Made by a program: the position numbers and the translations under genes. From Pseudomonas sp. TCU-HL1 (lineage in GTDB: Bacteria; Pseudomonadota; Gammaproteobacteria; Pseudomonadales; Pseudomonadaceae): a DNA stretch of 64,000 nucleotides. Location: the NCBI RefSeq assembly GCF_001708505.1, contig NZ_CP015992.1, positions 1,736,001 to 1,800,000 of the forward strand. Direction: 5' to 3'. The notes under the pieces were generated by a model. It worked only from the letters and a program-made list of their open reading frames with translations. It did not search any database and was not told the DNA's origin. Below are positions 35,655 to 44,473 of this stretch, one piece after another (the first letter of the stretch is position 1; each line of letters starts with the position of its first letter).

Positions 35655-36050
35655 ATGATCCAGTACAAGCGTGTCTACGAACCCACGGATGTTGACGAGG
35701 GCCATCGGGTGCTGGTGGATCGGCTATGGCCACGGGGCTGTCGCAAGGATGCCCTCGGGCGGGCGGCCTGGCTGCGTGAGGTGGCGCCGTCCGATGGCCT
35801 GCGCAAACAGTTCTGCCACGACCCAGCACTGTTCAACGAGTTCCGCCTGCTCTACCGCGCCGAGCTGGCGGCTCACCCGGAGCATTGGCAAGGGTTGCTG
35901 GAGATGGCCCGCAAGGGCAACCTGACGCTGCTCTACGCCGCCAGGGACGAGGTGCATAACAATGCCGTCGTGCTGGCGGAGTTCCTCGAAGAGGAACTGG
36001 AGCGCAACGACCCGCCCAGCTCGCCGGTGTGTTACGCCGGCGAGCTGTAG
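35655..36050 (+). CDS. DUF488 family protein (YeaO-like)
   Basis: 131 residues from ATG 35655. RVLVDRLWPRGCRKDALG and LTLLYAARDEVHNNAVVL are family signatures. Small cytosolic protein of unknown activity. Convergent with the SDR gene, 7 bp apart. Confidence 0.9.
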   Translation: MIQYKRVYEPTDVDEGHRVLVDRLWPRGCRKDALGRAAWLREVAPSDGLRKQFCHDPALFNEFRLLYRAELAAHPEHWQGLLEMARKGNLTLLYAARDEVHNNAVVLAEFLEEELERNDPPSSPVCYAGEL

Positions 36051-36057
36051 CCGCTGA

Positions 36058-36657
36058 TTACCACACGCGATAGGTCTGCCCGGTCTGCGCGCCTTCCGCG
36101 CTCTTGGCGTAGGCCAGCGCCGCCTCGGCCGCCGGCACCGCCTTGTAGCCACGGAAGAAGGGCGCATAGCCCGGCAGCGCTTCTTCAATCACCGTCGGGC
36201 TGACGCTGTTGATACGCATGCCGCGCGGCAGTTCCAGGGCAGCGCTGCGCACGAAGGCATCGATGGCGCCGTTGACCAGGCTGGCCGAGGCGCCATAGCG
36301 GATCGGGTCGTCGCTCAGCACCCCCGAGGTCAGGGTGAAGGACGCGCCGTCGTTGGCGAACTCGCGGCCGATCAGCACCAGGTTGACCTGGCCCATCAGC
36401 TTGTCCTTGAGGCCGATGGCGAACTCGGCTTCGCCCATTTCCGCCAGCGCGCCGAAATGGACCTTGCCCACCGCGCTGATCAGCGCGTCAAAGGGGCCGG
36501 CTTCCTCGAACATGCGGCGGATCGACGCCGAATCGGTGATGTTCACCCGCAGCGTGCCGCTGCTGTGGCCGACACGAATAATTTCATGGCGCTCCTTCAG
36601 TTCGTTGTCGATGGCTCTGCCGATGGTGCCGCTGGCACCGACGAGGATGATTTTCAT
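36058..36657 (-). CDS. Short SDR-like protein
   Basis: 199 residues. N-terminal nucleotide loop ILVGASGTIGRAI; NAD(P) specificity region RVGHSSG suggests NADP. At the active site the usual Tyr-x-x-x-Lys reads YGASA (then SLVNGAIDAF), so the catalytic lysine is missing. The family of about 200-residue atypical SDRs next to LysR genes is common. Divergent from the LysR gene at 36778, a likely regulator. Confidence 0.85.
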   Translation of the reverse strand: MKIILVGASGTIGRAIDNELKERHEIIRVGHSSGTLRVNITDSASIRRMFEEAGPFDALISAVGKVHFGALAEMGEAEFAIGLKDKLMGQVNLVLIGREFANDGASFTLTSGVLSDDPIRYGASASLVNGAIDAFVRSAALELPRGMRINSVSPTVIEEALPGYAPFFRGYKAVPAAEAALAYAKSAEGAQTGQTYRVW

Positions 36658-36777
36658 GGGATGGCTCCAGGGTTGTCCGATTGCTTCCCGATAAGTGTAG
36701 AGTGCCGTCTGTGGTTAATAATCCATGCAATTGGAAAACTTTGGTTTTTATTTGGAAACAATGAGACGGCATAGCCC

Positions 36778-37692
36778 ATGAGCGAACTGGACGATCTGGC
36801 AGCCTTCGCGGTGTTGATGGAGGCTGGCAGCTTCACCGCCGCAGCGGAACGGCTGGGCTGCAGCAAGGGCCAACTCTCCAAGCGTATCCGTCTATTGGAG
36901 CAGGAACTGGGCGCTTCGCTGCTGCACCGCACGACTCGCCGCCTGGACCTGACCGCTGCTGGCGCGGCGCTGTTGCCGGAAGCCCAGGCATTGGCCGCCC
37001 AGGCCGAGCGGGCGCGGCAGTCGGTAAGGCGATTGCAGGAGGAATTGGCTGGTTGCGCGCGGTTGACGGTGCCGGTGTCCCTGGGGGAGACCTTCTTCGA
37101 TGCGTTGTTGCTGGACTTCACCCGGCAGTACCCGCAGATCCGCATCGAGCTGGACCTGCACAACGGCTACCGCGACCTGGTGGCTGAAGGCTTCGACCTG
37201 GCCATTCGTTCCGGCATGGACGTGGATGAGCGCCTGGTGGCCCGGCCCCTGTTCTCCCTGCAGGAAATCACCTGCGCCACCCCGGCCTACCTCGCGGCCC
37301 ACGGCGAGCCCCGGCAGCCGTCGGACCTCGCCCTGCACCAGTGCCTGCTGAACACCCACTACAGTGGCTTCGAGGAGTGGCTCTACCACCGCCAGCACCG
37401 GCTGGAGCGGGTCAAGGTGGCGGGGGCGCTGGCCAGCAACCACTACAGCCTGTTGAAAAAGGCTGCCCTGTCCGGTGCCGGCATTGCGCGGCTGCCGTCC
37501 TACATGATCTACGACGAACTGGCTGCCGGCCGCCTGGTGTGGCTGCTGCGCGACTACCAGACGCGCCAGACTCCAGTGTTCCTGGTGCACCCCTCGCAAG
37601 GGGGATTGCCCCGGCGTACCCAGGTGCTGGCGGACTATCTACTGGCCTGGTTCGAACGCAGCCGGCAGATGCTGGACAAGGCAGGGGAATAG
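36778..37692 (+). CDS. LysR-family regulator
   Basis: 304 residues. N-terminal winged HTH (LDDLAAFAVLMEAGSFTAAAERLGCSKGQLSKRI), then the substrate-binding domain. It is transcribed away from the SDR gene across 120 bp that hold A/T-rich LysR-box-like sequence (TTGGAAAACTTTGG). By analogy it regulates that SDR. Confidence 0.92.
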   Translation: MSELDDLAAFAVLMEAGSFTAAAERLGCSKGQLSKRIRLLEQELGASLLHRTTRRLDLTAAGAALLPEAQALAAQAERARQSVRRLQEELAGCARLTVPVSLGETFFDALLLDFTRQYPQIRIELDLHNGYRDLVAEGFDLAIRSGMDVDERLVARPLFSLQEITCATPAYLAAHGEPRQPSDLALHQCLLNTHYSGFEEWLYHRQHRLERVKVAGALASNHYSLLKKAALSGAGIARLPSYMIYDELAAGRLVWLLRDYQTRQTPVFLVHPSQGGLPRRTQVLADYLLAWFERSRQMLDKAGE

Positions 37693-37713
37693 GGCGCGAG
37701 CTTTGCTTTTCCG

Positions 37714-37925
37714 GTGGGGGCGAATTCATTCGCCAAGGGCAGCGCAGCTGCCCCGTAGGTTGGCGCTGAGGAACGAAGCCCAACATGACGCGCGAAGCGC
37801 TTCCCGATCGTTGGGCTTCGCCGAGCTCAGCCACAACCTACGAACTACAGGTGATGGAGGCCGCCCCCTCGCCTGGAAACCCAAGGGCAGCCCTTCGGCC
37901 TGCTTGGCGAATGAATTCGCCCCTG
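37714..37925. repeat. Nested REPINs: family B inside family A
   Basis: Outer pair: GTGGGGGCGAATTCATTCGCC (37714) and TTGGCGAATGAATTCGCCCC (about 37904). Inner pair at 37755-37841: GTAGGTTGGCGCTGAGG...AAGCCCAAC facing GTTGGGCTTCGCCG...CACAACCTAC. No ORF. Fills the whole gap between two LysR genes. Confidence 0.8.
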
Positions 37926-37944
37926 CAAGGGTGTTCCCCAAAAA

Positions 37945-38901
37945 TCAGGTGCGTGGTGCGCCCAGCCTCAGGCTGAACTCCGCCACCGCCTCTTCATCCG
38001 CCGCAACCCGCTCCGGCAGGAACTCGCGGAGGAACTCCACCCAGGTGCGGATCTTCGCATCGAGGAACTGGCGCGACGGGTAGAGCGCGTAGATACCCAG
38101 TGGAAAGAGGCTGTGATTGGGCAGTACGCGCACCAGGCTGCCGTCCTTCAGGCCGCTGATGGCCGAGTAGACCGGCAGCACCCCCACGCCTATCCCGGCC
38201 TTGATGGCTTCGGTCATGGCGTCGGCGGTGTTCACCTGGAAGGGCGTCTGGTTGACGCTGACCATCTCCTGGCCGTCCGGGCCTTCGAACAGCCATTTGT
38301 CCAGGGACATCACATTGTTCACCAGGCGCAGGCAGCGGTGCTTCGAAAGCTCCGAGGGCAGGCGCGCCGCGCCGTTCTTCTCGATGTAGCCGGGGGATGC
38401 GCAGAGCACGCTGTAGGTGGTGCCCAACTGCTTGGAGATGAACCCTGAATCCGGCAGCTCCTGGGCGATCACCACCGAGATGTCGTAGCCCTCGTCGAGG
38501 ATGTCGGTGGTGCGGTTGGCCAGGGTCAGGTCGAAGCTCACGTCCGGGTACTTCTCGCTGTACTGGGCGATGGCCTTGATCAGGTAGTGCTGGCCGATGC
38601 CGGTCATGGCGTGGACTTTCAGGTTGCCCACCGGGCGCGCGTGGGCTTCGCTGGCCTCGGCTTCGGCCTCCTCGATGTAGCCGAGGATCTGCTCGCAGCG
38701 CAGCAGATAGCGCTGGCCGGCTTCGGTCAGGGCAATGCGGCGGGTGGTGCGATGCAGCAGGCGGGTACGCAGGTGGGTTTCGAGCGTGGCCACCGCGCGG
38801 GAAATGTACGAGGTGGTGAGGTCCATGCGCTGGGCGGCGGCGGTGAAACTGCCGGTCTCCGCCACGCAGACGAACGCGCGCATGTTGAAGAGGATGTCCA
38901 T
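37945..38901 (-). CDS. LysR-family regulator of the efflux operon
   Basis: 318 residues from the ATG at 38901 (MDILFNMRAFVCVAETGSF), the normal LysR start; 13 more codons are open upstream. HTH with DLTTSYISRAVATLE. Divergent from the NodT-FUSC-DUF1656-HlyD operon, the arrangement of AaeR with aaeXAB, so it likely senses an aromatic acid or similar. Confidence 0.92.
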   Translation of the reverse strand: MDILFNMRAFVCVAETGSFTAAAQRMDLTTSYISRAVATLETHLRTRLLHRTTRRIALTEAGQRYLLRCEQILGYIEEAEAEASEAHARPVGNLKVHAMTGIGQHYLIKAIAQYSEKYPDVSFDLTLANRTTDILDEGYDISVVIAQELPDSGFISKQLGTTYSVLCASPGYIEKNGAARLPSELSKHRCLRLVNNVMSLDKWLFEGPDGQEMVSVNQTPFQVNTADAMTEAIKAGIGVGVLPVYSAISGLKDGSLVRVLPNHSLFPLGIYALYPSRQFLDAKIRTWVEFLREFLPERVAADEEAVAEFSLRLGAPRT

Positions 38902-39080
38902 GTAGGGTCCTGGCCCGGGAGGGGACGCAAATTTTGTCACGAACTATGTCGGTGGATTATGGCTGATTCAGTACACAATCCTTCATCTATCCGTCGTCTT
39001 ATCGCATTTGAATCCCGGCCCTAGAATCGCCGCCGATCCAGGCCCCATGCCTGGCTACCCAGCATTCAGGATATGCCGCA

Positions 39081-40589
39081 GTGCACCGCAATCCTTGGCC
39101 CGGCGTCGCCCGGGCCAGTCTGTTCGCCGTCGTTTCGCTCCTCTCCGCCTGTATCGATAGTCAGGGCATAGCGCCCCGGGCCGAACGCCTGGATGCCACC
39201 CAACTGGACCCCGGCCCGGCCATTCGCCGCGCCGAGCGTGACGCCGCCTGGCCCGATGCCCAGTGGTGGCGTGCCTATGGCGACCCGCAGCTGGATACCT
39301 GGATGCATCAGGCGCTGGTCAACAGCCCCAGCCTGGCCATGGCCGCAGCCCGCGTACGCCAGGCGCGAGCCCTGGCCGGGGTGGTCGAGTCCGCCGAGCA
39401 GCCGCAGGTCAGCCTCGATGCCAACCTGCAGCGCAAGCGCTGGCCGGATGATTACTTCTACGGCCCCGGCGAACTCGCTCGCACCACGAGCTGGAACAAC
39501 ACCAGCCTGCTGGGCTTTTCCTACGACCTCGACCTCTGGGGGCGCGAGCGCAGCCGCAGCCACCAGGCCCTCGACCAGGCCCAGGTCGCCGTGACCGAAG
39601 CGCGCATGGCCGCGCTCGAGCTGCAAGGCAACCTGGTGCGCAGTTACATCCGCCTGGCGCTGCTGCATGCGGAGAAGGACATCGCCCAGTCCAGCCTTGC
39701 ACAGCAGGAACAAATCCTTGCCCTGGCGCAGCAGCGCCTGCGTGATGGCATCGGGACCCGGCTGGACGTCAGCCGCGCCGAAGCCCCCTTGCCGGAAAGC
39801 CATCGACAGATCGATGCCTTGAACGAATCCATCGCCTTGAGCCGTAACCAGCTGGCGGCCCTGGCCGGCAAGGGGCCGGGGGAGGGCGAGCGGCTGCAGC
39901 GGCCAACCCTGGACCTGCAGCACCTGCCGGGATTGCCGGCGCAATTGCCGTTGGAGCTGCTTGGCCGCCGACCGGACCTGGTCGCCAGGCGCTGGCAGGT
40001 AGCGGCTCAGGCGCGCGGTATCGAAGCCGCCAAGGCCGGCTTCTACCCCAACGTCAACCTGCTGGGGGGCATTGGCTCCAACGCTACCCAGGGCGGCGTA
40101 TTGGATTTCCTCCGTTACGACACGCTCACCTACGGCCTGGGTCCGGCCCTCAGCCTGCCGGTGTTCGACGGCGGCCTGCGCCGTGGCGAACTGGGCGCCG
40201 CTGCTGCCGGGTACGACGTTGCGGTGGAGCAGTACAACCAGGCGCTGATCGGCGCTTTGCAGCAGGTGGCCGATGCCCTGGTACGCATCCAGTCGCTTCG
40301 CCAGCAGCAGGACCTGGCCGCCGAAGCGGTGGCCGCCGCGCAGAAGACCTGCGACCTCGCGCTGCTGGCCCAGCAGCGCGGCCTCACCGGCTTCGATGCG
40401 GTGCTGGACACCCAACCGGCCCTGTTCCAGCGCCAACGCCAGCAACAGCAGGTGCGTGCGGCGCTGCTCGGTGCCCAGGCCGACCTGCTGCTGGCCCTGG
40501 GCGGCGGCGTGCTGCCCGTGCCTGCCGGTCCTAGCGATGCCGGCCTGGCACCGCAGGAACTGCGCCTGCGCTTTCTCCCCAAGCCCTGA
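39081..40589 (+). CDS. NodT-type outer-membrane efflux lipoprotein
   Basis: 502 residues from a GTG start. Lipobox SLLSAC, Cys24. Two TolC-like repeats with long helices (YDLDLWGRERSRS, LLGRRPDLVARRW, LSLPVFDGGLRRGEL). Forms the outer-membrane channel of the tripartite pump encoded by the following genes. 9 bp before the FUSC gene. Confidence 0.93.
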   Translation: MHRNPWPGVARASLFAVVSLLSACIDSQGIAPRAERLDATQLDPGPAIRRAERDAAWPDAQWWRAYGDPQLDTWMHQALVNSPSLAMAAARVRQARALAGVVESAEQPQVSLDANLQRKRWPDDYFYGPGELARTTSWNNTSLLGFSYDLDLWGRERSRSHQALDQAQVAVTEARMAALELQGNLVRSYIRLALLHAEKDIAQSSLAQQEQILALAQQRLRDGIGTRLDVSRAEAPLPESHRQIDALNESIALSRNQLAALAGKGPGEGERLQRPTLDLQHLPGLPAQLPLELLGRRPDLVARRWQVAAQARGIEAAKAGFYPNVNLLGGIGSNATQGGVLDFLRYDTLTYGLGPALSLPVFDGGLRRGELGAAAAGYDVAVEQYNQALIGALQQVADALVRIQSLRQQQDLAAEAVAAAQKTCDLALLAQQRGLTGFDAVLDTQPALFQRQRQQQQVRAALLGAQADLLLALGGGVLPVPAGPSDAGLAPQELRLRFLPKP

Positions 40590-40598
40590 GGAATCCCC

Positions 40599-42818
40599 AT
40601 GGTGCAAACCTTCAACCGCGCGCTGGCCGAGTGGGCGCGCAGTGACGGCCTGACCTGGGCCTTCATCTTCAAGGCGCTGCTCACCGCCTTCCTCGCCCTC
40701 TGGCTGGCCTACCGCCTGGAGCTGCCGCAGCCGGGTACGGTGCTGGTGACCGTGTTCATTGTCATGCAGCCGCAAAGCGGCCAGGTCCTGGCCAAGAGCT
40801 TCTACCGCATCATCGGCACCCTGCTGGGGCTGACCGTGATGGTGGCCTTGATCGCCCTGTTCAATCAGGAACGGGTGCTGTTCATGCTCTGCCTGGCCAT
40901 CTGGATCGGCCTCTGTACCGCCGGTGCTACGCGCTATCGCGACTTTCGCGGCTACGCCTGCGTGCTGGCCGGCTATACGGCGGTGATGATCGGCCTGCCG
41001 GCCACCACCCACCCGGACGACGCTTTCATGCTCGCGCTCTGGCGGGTGCTGGAGATCAGCCTGGGCATCCTCTGCACCGGTCTGGTCAACGGCCTGATCC
41101 TGCCGCAAACCACCCGCCGCGACCTGCGCAACACCCTGCACACGCGCTTCCGCGATTTCGCCGCCTTCGCCTGCGAGGGCCTGGCCGGCGGCCTGGATAC
41201 CTCGCGCTTCGATGCCAGCAATGCGCGCTTCGCGGCCGCCGCAGTGAGCCTGGAAAACATGCGCAGCGCCACCGCCTTCGAAGACCCGCATATGCGCATG
41301 CGCAGCGGGCGCCTGGCGCGGTTGAACAACGAGTTCATGGTGCTTTCCACCCGCTTCCATGGCTTGCACCAGTTGCTCCGCCGCCTGGCGGTAGGAGCGA
41401 GCTCTGCTCGCGAAGGCTCGGAGCCGGAAGCGTTCGCCAGCAGAGCTGGCTCCTACGGGGGCATAGTGCTGGAGGCTTTAAAGCCGTGCCTCGCGGAAGT
41501 GTCACGACTGCTGGCGCCACTGCGCGACCGTCTCAGCAGCGAGGCGGACGCGGCACAACTGGCGTTGCGCCTGGAGGCCTGCAAGCAGGAATTGATGCAG
41601 CTGATTCGCTCTGGCCGCGCACAACTGGCCATGCAGCAGCCCAGCGAAGCGCAGACCCTGGATTACGACACCGCCGCCGAACTGCTCTATCGCTTCGCCG
41701 ATGACCTGCACAACTATGCACAAACCCACGCCTCACTGCTGGACGACCACCATGCCCGCGAACAGTGGAAGGAGAGCTTCCGGCCCCGCGCGAATGCCGT
41801 TGCCGCTGCCGTGGCGGGCCTGCGCAGCAGCCTGCTGATCCTGCTGCTGAGCGTGTTCTGGATGGCCACCGCCTGGCCCAGTGGCGGCACCTTCGCCATG
41901 ACCATCGGCATGGTGTCGGCCCTGGCATCCTCCTCGTCGAATCCCCGGCGGCTGTCATTGCAGCTCACGCTGGGCGCTGCCTCGGGCGCTTTGCTCGGCA
42001 TGCTCATGACCTTCCGGGTATTGCCGGAACTGGACAGCTTTGCGCTGCTCTGCTGCGCCCTGGCGCCGGTGGTCGCGCTGGGTGCCTACCTATTGGCACG
42101 GCCGCAACTGGCGGGTGCCGGGCTGGGCCTGCTGGTGTGGTTCGCGATGACCTCCATGCCGGCCAACCAGACCCTGTTCGACCCGCACTGGGTGCTGAAC
42201 GAATACCTCGCTTCCGTCCTCTCCATGGCGCTGGCCACTGCCGCTGCCGCCGTGCTTCTGCCCCCCAACCGCCCCTGGCTGTGGCGACGGCTGGAGCGCG
42301 ACCTGCGCATGTGCGTGGTGCGCGCCGTGAGCGGCCGGATGAAGGGCCTGGTGTCCGGCTTCGAAAGCGGTACCCGCGACCTGCTGAACCAGGCCTACCT
42401 GTACTCCGCCAGGCGACCGGACGTGCAGCGCCAACTGCTGCGCTGGATGTTCCTGGTGCAGGAGATCGGCCACGCGGTGATCGAACTGCGCCTGGAGCAG
42501 GCACGCCTGCCGGCGCTGTCCTGCTATGCCGAGTCCATGCCCTGGCGCAATGCCATCCGCGCCATGGGACGAGCCCTGGTGCGGCTGTTCATCCAGCCGT
42601 CGGAAGCCAACCGCCAACGCGCGCTGGTTGCCGTGGAGCAGGCCATCGACAGCGTGCGCAACACTGCAGAGCCCTGTGCGCCGCAGTTCGAAACCTCGCC
42701 ACTGCGCCGCTTGCAGAGCTACCTGCACTTCATCCGCACCTCGTTGCTGGACCCGCAGAACCCGCTGGCTGGCGATGAGGCGCCCGCCCACCTGCAAGGA
42801 GTTGCCCATGCCGCGTGA
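40599..42818 (+). CDS. FUSC-family inner-membrane exporter (AaeB-like) with in-frame REPIN
   Basis: 739 residues. Two FUSC modules, each of about six helices, with cytoplasmic domains; VLVTVFIVMQPQSGQVLAKSFYRIIGTLLG (in part) is the family core. Related to AaeB exporters of p-hydroxybenzoate. Residues about 265-286 (VGASSAREGSEPEAFASRAG) are encoded by a 66-bp REPIN at 41391-41456 that keeps the frame and lies in the cytoplasmic domain. Its stop overlaps the next gene by 11 bases. Confidence 0.9.
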   Translation: MVQTFNRALAEWARSDGLTWAFIFKALLTAFLALWLAYRLELPQPGTVLVTVFIVMQPQSGQVLAKSFYRIIGTLLGLTVMVALIALFNQERVLFMLCLAIWIGLCTAGATRYRDFRGYACVLAGYTAVMIGLPATTHPDDAFMLALWRVLEISLGILCTGLVNGLILPQTTRRDLRNTLHTRFRDFAAFACEGLAGGLDTSRFDASNARFAAAAVSLENMRSATAFEDPHMRMRSGRLARLNNEFMVLSTRFHGLHQLLRRLAVGASSAREGSEPEAFASRAGSYGGIVLEALKPCLAEVSRLLAPLRDRLSSEADAAQLALRLEACKQELMQLIRSGRAQLAMQQPSEAQTLDYDTAAELLYRFADDLHNYAQTHASLLDDHHAREQWKESFRPRANAVAAAVAGLRSSLLILLLSVFWMATAWPSGGTFAMTIGMVSALASSSSNPRRLSLQLTLGAASGALLGMLMTFRVLPELDSFALLCCALAPVVALGAYLLARPQLAGAGLGLLVWFAMTSMPANQTLFDPHWVLNEYLASVLSMALATAAAAVLLPPNRPWLWRRLERDLRMCVVRAVSGRMKGLVSGFESGTRDLLNQAYLYSARRPDVQRQLLRWMFLVQEIGHAVIELRLEQARLPALSCYAESMPWRNAIRAMGRALVRLFIQPSEANRQRALVAVEQAIDSVRNTAEPCAPQFETSPLRRLQSYLHFIRTSLLDPQNPLAGDEAPAHLQGVAHAA
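41391..41456. repeat. REPIN inside the FUSC coding sequence
   Basis: Left GTAGGAGCGAGCTCTGCTCG, right ending AGCAGAGCTGGCTCCTAC; total 66 bp, divisible by three. The form GTAGGAGCGAGCTnTGCTCGCG is a canonical Pseudomonas REP. It reads through without a stop. Confidence 0.85.
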
Positions 42819-43008
42819 GATCGCCCTGCACGGCGTCTACATGCCGAGCCTGACCCTGCTGTTCCTGGTGGCCTTCCTGCTGGGCTGGGCGCTGGACCGT
42901 CTGTTCGCCTGGTGTGGTCTGTACCGCCACGCCTGGCACCCGGCGCTGCTGCGGGTCGGCCTGTTCACCTGCTTGTATGGCGCCCTGGCGCTGACCATTT
43001 ACCGTTGA
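42808..43008 (+). CDS. DUF1656 small membrane protein (AaeX-like)
   Basis: 66 residues, two membrane helices (LTLLFLVAFLLGWALDRLF and LLRVGLFTCLYGALALTIY). DUF1656/AaeX always accompanies aaeAB-type pumps. Starts 11 bases inside the FUSC gene; 7 bp before the HlyD gene. Confidence 0.92.
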   Translation: MPREIALHGVYMPSLTLLFLVAFLLGWALDRLFAWCGLYRHAWHPALLRVGLFTCLYGALALTIYR

Positions 43009-43015
43009 GGCTCCC

Positions 43016-43927
43016 ATGTCCCTGAAACGAATCATCAGTGTCGGCGCGACCCTGCTTATCCTCGCGCTGGCGGTCGTGCTGGTGCGCACCCTCTGGCAGC
43101 ACTACATGGACTCGCCCTGGACCCGCGATGGCCGTGTGCGCGCCGACGTGATCAACATCGCCCCGGATGTGGCGGGGCTGGTGGTGGACGTACCGGCGCG
43201 CGACAACCAGCAGGTCAAGGCCGGTGACCTGCTGCTGCGCATCGACCCGTCCCACTACGAAGTGGCGGTGAAGCAGGCTGAAGCCCTGGTGGCTGCGCGT
43301 AAGGCCGCGCTGGATATGCGCAAGGTCAACGCCGACCGCCGCGCCGACATGGACGACCTGGTGGTTTCCCGCGAGAGCCGCGAAGACGCGGGTCACCTGG
43401 CCGCGGCCGCCCTGGCCGAGTACCAGGCCGCCGTTGCCGCGCTGGATGCCGCCAAGCTCAACCTGGCCCGTACCGAAGTGCGTGCACCGGTGGCCGGACA
43501 CATCACCAACCTCAACGTCTACAAGGGCGATTACGCGGAGCGCGGCGAAGCCAGCATGGCGCTGGTGGATGACCAGTCCTTCTACGTCAACGGCTACTTC
43601 GAAGAGACGCGTCTGCCGCACATCCGGGTGGGCGACCGCGCCGAGCTGCGACTGATGAGTGGCGAGCGCATCCTCGGCCATGTGGACAGCATTGCTCGCG
43701 GCATCTACGACCGCGACAACCCGGAAAGCCGCGAACTGATCGCCGATGTGAATCCCACCTTCAACTGGGTGCGGCTGGCCCAGCGGGTGCCGGTGCGTAT
43801 CCACCTGGACGAGGTGCCGGAGGGCGTGCTGCTGGCCGCCGGCATGACCTGCACCGTAGTGGTCGGCGAGCAGGGCACGGAGCCGGAAACCTCGGGTTTT
43901 CTCAATGGATTGTTGTTTGCCCAGTAA
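43016..43927 (+). CDS. HlyD-family membrane-fusion protein (AaeA-like)
   Basis: 303 residues. One N-terminal membrane helix (TLLILALAVVLVRTLW), barrel-sandwich halves VNIAPDVAGLVVDVP-like (VINIAPDVAGLV) and RTEVRAPVAGHITNLNVYKGD, and a helical hairpin between them. Periplasmic adaptor joining the FUSC exporter to the NodT channel. Confidence 0.93.
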   Translation: MSLKRIISVGATLLILALAVVLVRTLWQHYMDSPWTRDGRVRADVINIAPDVAGLVVDVPARDNQQVKAGDLLLRIDPSHYEVAVKQAEALVAARKAALDMRKVNADRRADMDDLVVSRESREDAGHLAAAALAEYQAAVAALDAAKLNLARTEVRAPVAGHITNLNVYKGDYAERGEASMALVDDQSFYVNGYFEETRLPHIRVGDRAELRLMSGERILGHVDSIARGIYDRDNPESRELIADVNPTFNWVRLAQRVPVRIHLDEVPEGVLLAAGMTCTVVVGEQGTEPETSGFLNGLLFAQ

Positions 43928-43929
43928 AT

Positions 43930-44060
43930 AGTCCTTGTTGCAACTGGCGCTGTTTCGAAAGTTTTCCGGCCAATAAAATTATCCCGCCTCCCACGACGAG
44001 GCGCTTGCTGCCGTAAACATCACCGAAAGGTGTTGCGCTGTACCTTCGACCAGTTCGTGG
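43930..44060 (-). pseudogene. Possible relic of a DMT transporter C-terminus
   Basis: Minus-strand frame gives TPFGDVYGSKRLVVGGGII then LLAGKLSKQRQ, like the last helix and tail of EamA/DMT transporters (GE.xGxxxLxGGxLIxxGxLLxxR). No 5' part remains. The stretch is A/T-richer than neighbours. By-eye call only. Confidence 0.3.
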
Positions 44061-44105
44061 AGAGCTGGTCGAAGTTTCAACTTCAAAGCACTCGGGAACT
44101 ATCCA

Positions 44106-44369
44106 ATGAAAGCTCTTGCCTTGCTGGCGCTTGCCGGCATGTCTGCCTTCGCCCTGGCTGAAGAGCAGGCGGAACCTGCTGTCGCCGGTAAGCTCGTTAT
44201 CGAGCAGTATCACTACGGAATGGAACTGGATATCGCCAGGGTTATTTCCCGCAGTGAAATACCCGATGTCTGTGGCGTGGTTCCGGCGTATATGACGTAC
44301 GAAGATCACCAGGGCAACATTCATCGCCTGGAATATGTTGTTTTTGGCCAGGGTTGCAGTAACGGCTGA
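44106..44369 (+). CDS. DUF2790 small secreted protein
   Basis: 87 residues. Signal peptide MKALALLALAGMSAFALA; then YHYGMELDIARVI and VCGVVPAYMTYEDHQGNIHRLEY, the DUF2790 pattern restricted to Pseudomonas. Two cysteines near the C-terminal half may pair. Lower GC than neighbours. Function unknown. Confidence 0.88.
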   Translation: MKALALLALAGMSAFALAEEQAEPAVAGKLVIEQYHYGMELDIARVISRSEIPDVCGVVPAYMTYEDHQGNIHRLEYVVFGQGCSNG

Positions 44370-44394
44370 TTGATAATTTAAGGTTGTTTCGATG

Positions 44395-44427
44395 GAATGC
44401 CTGGCTGTTGAAAGTCGGGCATTTTCG
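44395..44427 (+). terminator. Possible terminator after the DUF2790 gene
   Basis: ATGCC... / ...GGCAT arms around a loop, followed by TTTTCGTTTC. The stem is short. Confidence 0.4.
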
Positions 44428-44473
44428 TTTCTGGATGATGGCGTTATCGCGGAGATGTTCAGGTGGCAAATCC

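Noticed and set aside
39066..41369. 767-codon open frame antisense to the efflux genes
   Set aside because: Same shadow effect; the coding strand has three recognisable gene families here.
41391..41456. Frameshift or pseudogene in the FUSC gene
   Set aside because: The REPIN is a multiple of three, has no stop, and the frame continues to a normal C-terminus.
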